Of a stretch of DNA of 15,041 nt, positions 14,273-15,041 are shown piece by piece. Within the stretch, counting starts at the first letter, position 1, and each line of letters opens with the position of its first letter. Under the pieces are notes generated by a model. It did not search any database. It had not been told where the DNA came from and saw only the letters and a program-made list of their open reading frames with translations. A program made the position numbers and the translations under genes. Source of the DNA: JAGOZV01 sp964346445 (GTDB lineage: Bacteria > Patescibacteriota > Saccharimonadia > Saccharimonadales > Saccharimonadaceae); the NCBI GenBank assembly GCA_964346445.1, contig CAYFUI010000017.1:1-15041 (forward strand), in the 5' to 3' direction.

Positions 14273-14349
14273 GCACCCGTAGCTCAGCTGGATAGAGCGT
14301 CGGCTTGCGGAGCCGAAGGTCATAGGTTCAAATCCTGTCGGGTGTACCA
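14273..14349 (+). tRNA. tRNA-Arg(GCG)
   Basis: A 77-base tRNA with acceptor GCACCCG paired to CGGGTGT (first pair G-U), D-arm GCTC/GAGC, anticodon stem TCGGC/GCCGA, loop TTGCGGA giving anticodon GCG, a five-base variable loop, T-arm ATAGG/CCTGT and encoded ACCA. Anticodon GCG reads CGC and CGU for arginine. Most bacteria use ACG, edited to inosine, for these codons, so the G34 form is unusual. Confidence 0.94.
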
Positions 14350-14354
14350 AATAG

Positions 14355-14381
14355 AAAGTTTGCGTTAGGCAAACTTTTTTT
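14355..14381 (+). terminator. Intrinsic terminator after tRNA-Arg
   Basis: AAAGTTTGC (14355-14363) pairs with GCAAACTTT (14369-14377) around a five-base loop, and the run of Ts reaches 14381. It separates tRNA-Arg from the tRNA-Ser 18 bases further on, which therefore needs its own promoter. Confidence 0.88.
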
Positions 14382-14399
14382 ATAGAGTAAAGACAGTAA

Positions 14400-14490
14400 G
14401 GAGAGGTGCAGGAGTGGTTGAACTGGCTTGTCTCGAAAACAAGTGAGCCTTTTTTAGGCTCCGAGGGTTCGAATCCCTCTCTCTCCGCCA
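14400..14490 (+). tRNA. tRNA-Ser(CGA)
   Basis: A complete class II tRNA with acceptor GGAGAGG paired to TCTCTCC (one G-U pair), anticodon loop CTCGAAA giving anticodon CGA, a long variable arm with a GAGCC/GGCTC stem, T-arm GAGGG/CCCTC, discriminator G and encoded CCA. It reads UCG. It is the third serine tRNA in 2.7 kb. No terminator follows, so the HIT gene 52 bases on may be co-transcribed. Confidence 0.96.
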
Positions 14491-14542
14491 GGTTTAATTG
14501 AAAATGCTCCATTAAATGAAAATGAAACTGCAAGGAGGTGTT

Positions 14543-14941
14543 ATGCAAGATTCAATATTTACTAAAATCATCAAAGGTGAGGTGCCTAGTTATAAAATTT
14601 ACGAAGACGATAAGGTTTTTGCTTTTCTTGATATCTACCCTATCACCCCTGGGCATACGCTGGTTATACCTAAAAAACAAGTGGAATTTGTTTGGGATAT
14701 GGATAGCGAAGACTACCAAGCTGTAATGAAGGTGGCAAAGGACTTGGCACAAGAGTATAGAGAGAAGCTGAACGTACCCTATGTGGGAATGAAAGTAGTG
14801 GGCACTGACGTACCGCACGCCCATGTCCACCTTATCCCCTTCTCTGCCCCACATGAGTTTCATGGATCACAAAAGATTGGTGGCCCAGTAGACCATGAGA
14901 GCTTGAAATTATATCATAATAAATTATCTAAAAGTAAATAG
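14543..14941 (+). CDS. HIT family nucleotide-binding protein
   Basis: HIT (histidine triad) proteins hydrolyse nucleoside phosphoramidates and related nucleotide conjugates in the cytoplasm. The triad motif HAHVHLI is at residues 92-98 of 132, preceded by the family's DIYPITPGHTLVIPK segment (30-44) and an N-terminal SIFTKIIKGEVPSYKIYED stretch (4-22). Length is typical for bacterial HinT-like proteins. A frame opening nine codons earlier (14516) exists, but AAGGAGGTG at 14532-14540 sits two bases before the ATG at 14543 and at normal distance for its core, so 14543 is the start. It follows tRNA-Ser(CGA) on the same strand. Stop is TAG. Confidence 0.95.
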   Translation: MQDSIFTKIIKGEVPSYKIYEDDKVFAFLDIYPITPGHTLVIPKKQVEFVWDMDSEDYQAVMKVAKDLAQEYREKLNVPYVGMKVVGTDVPHAHVHLIPFSAPHEFHGSQKIGGPVDHESLKLYHNKLSKSK

Positions 14942-14955
14942 TTTATATAACATAC

Positions 14956-14984
14956 TTGACAAATAATAAAGCATATGCTAATAT
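14956..14984 (+). promoter_or_regulatory. Strong promoter for a gene beyond the window
   Basis: Consensus TTGACA (14956-14961), a 17-base spacer, and TAATAT (14979-14984) with an extended TG (14976-14977) make this the best sigma70-type promoter in the window. Transcription would start near 14991. A GAAAGGAAAA ribosome-site-like stretch occurs near 15024-15033, so the coding start should lie just past the window end; the product cannot be told. Confidence 0.75.
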
Positions 14985-15041
14985 AGCCATAGTTGTTTAT
15001 TTAAAATAAAAAAAGAAACAGGCGAAAGGAAAATAAAAATA

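Noticed and set aside
14222..14548. 108-codon minus frame across tRNA-Arg and tRNA-Ser(CGA)
   Set aside because: It is the antisense of two tRNAs (AEREGFEPSE and HPTGFEP are typical artefacts).

Overview
The window starts at a chromosomal replication origin and is best explained as a Candidatus Saccharibacteria (TM7) or closely related Patescibacteria/CPR genome. The reasons are a dnaA-dnaN-recF start with small proteins, moderate-to-low GC by eye, no rpmH/rnpA in view, and a stripped-down type IV secretion-like locus (VirB4 ATPase, TraC-like and PrgI-like proteins, many short two-helix pilin-like proteins) of the kind CPR genomes carry. The lineage call is inference; no marker phylogeny was run. 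All 17 protein genes end in TAA (8) or TAG (9), none in TGA, and the standard code gives full-length proteins.

Layout. (1) 1-4031, plus strand: a bipartite oriC with DnaA boxes before dnaA and between dnaA and dnaN, ending in a DnaA-trio-like element just before dnaN; then dnaA, dnaN, recF. (2) 4026-7690, minus strand: a tightly packed operon prgI-like > traC-like > virB4, whose stop codon abuts that of recF. Its promoter sits directly on the prgI start codon, so the mRNA looks leaderless. (3) 7825-10435, plus strand, divergent from the ATPase operon: five pilin-like genes in a row, one a tandem double-pilin fusion, closed by a strong bidirectional terminator. The third gene is interrupted by a 100-N scaffold gap flanked by an exact 55-base duplication. 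Removing one copy plus the Ns restores an intact 124-codon frame, so the gap is probably an assembly artefact. (4) 10507-11727: an Hsp20 chaperone (minus) and a ComFC-type phosphoribosyltransferase (plus) from overlapping divergent promoters that share a palindrome. (5) 11772-15041: tRNA-Ser(UGA), a sixth pilin-like gene (minus), tRNA-Ser(GCU), a two-helix membrane protein, a single-helix membrane protein with an Asn/Pro-rich N-terminus, tRNA-Arg(GCG) with its terminator, tRNA-Ser(CGA), a HIT-family protein, and a strong promoter for a gene beyond the window.

How it works together. The VirB4/TraC-like/PrgI proteins would form the inner-membrane motor and platform of a reduced conjugation-type machine, and the seven pilin-like domains in six genes would supply its filament or envelope subunits. 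No VirB6, VirB11, VirD4 or relaxase is visible, so self-transmissible conjugation is not supported here; DNA uptake (ComFC is nearby) or contact with a host cell are possible roles, by inference only. The most notable points are the pilin family with its two cysteine classes and double-domain member, the false gap, the DnaA-trio origin, recurring extended -10 and leaderless promoters, the absence of TGA stops and a GCG-anticodon tRNA-Arg.
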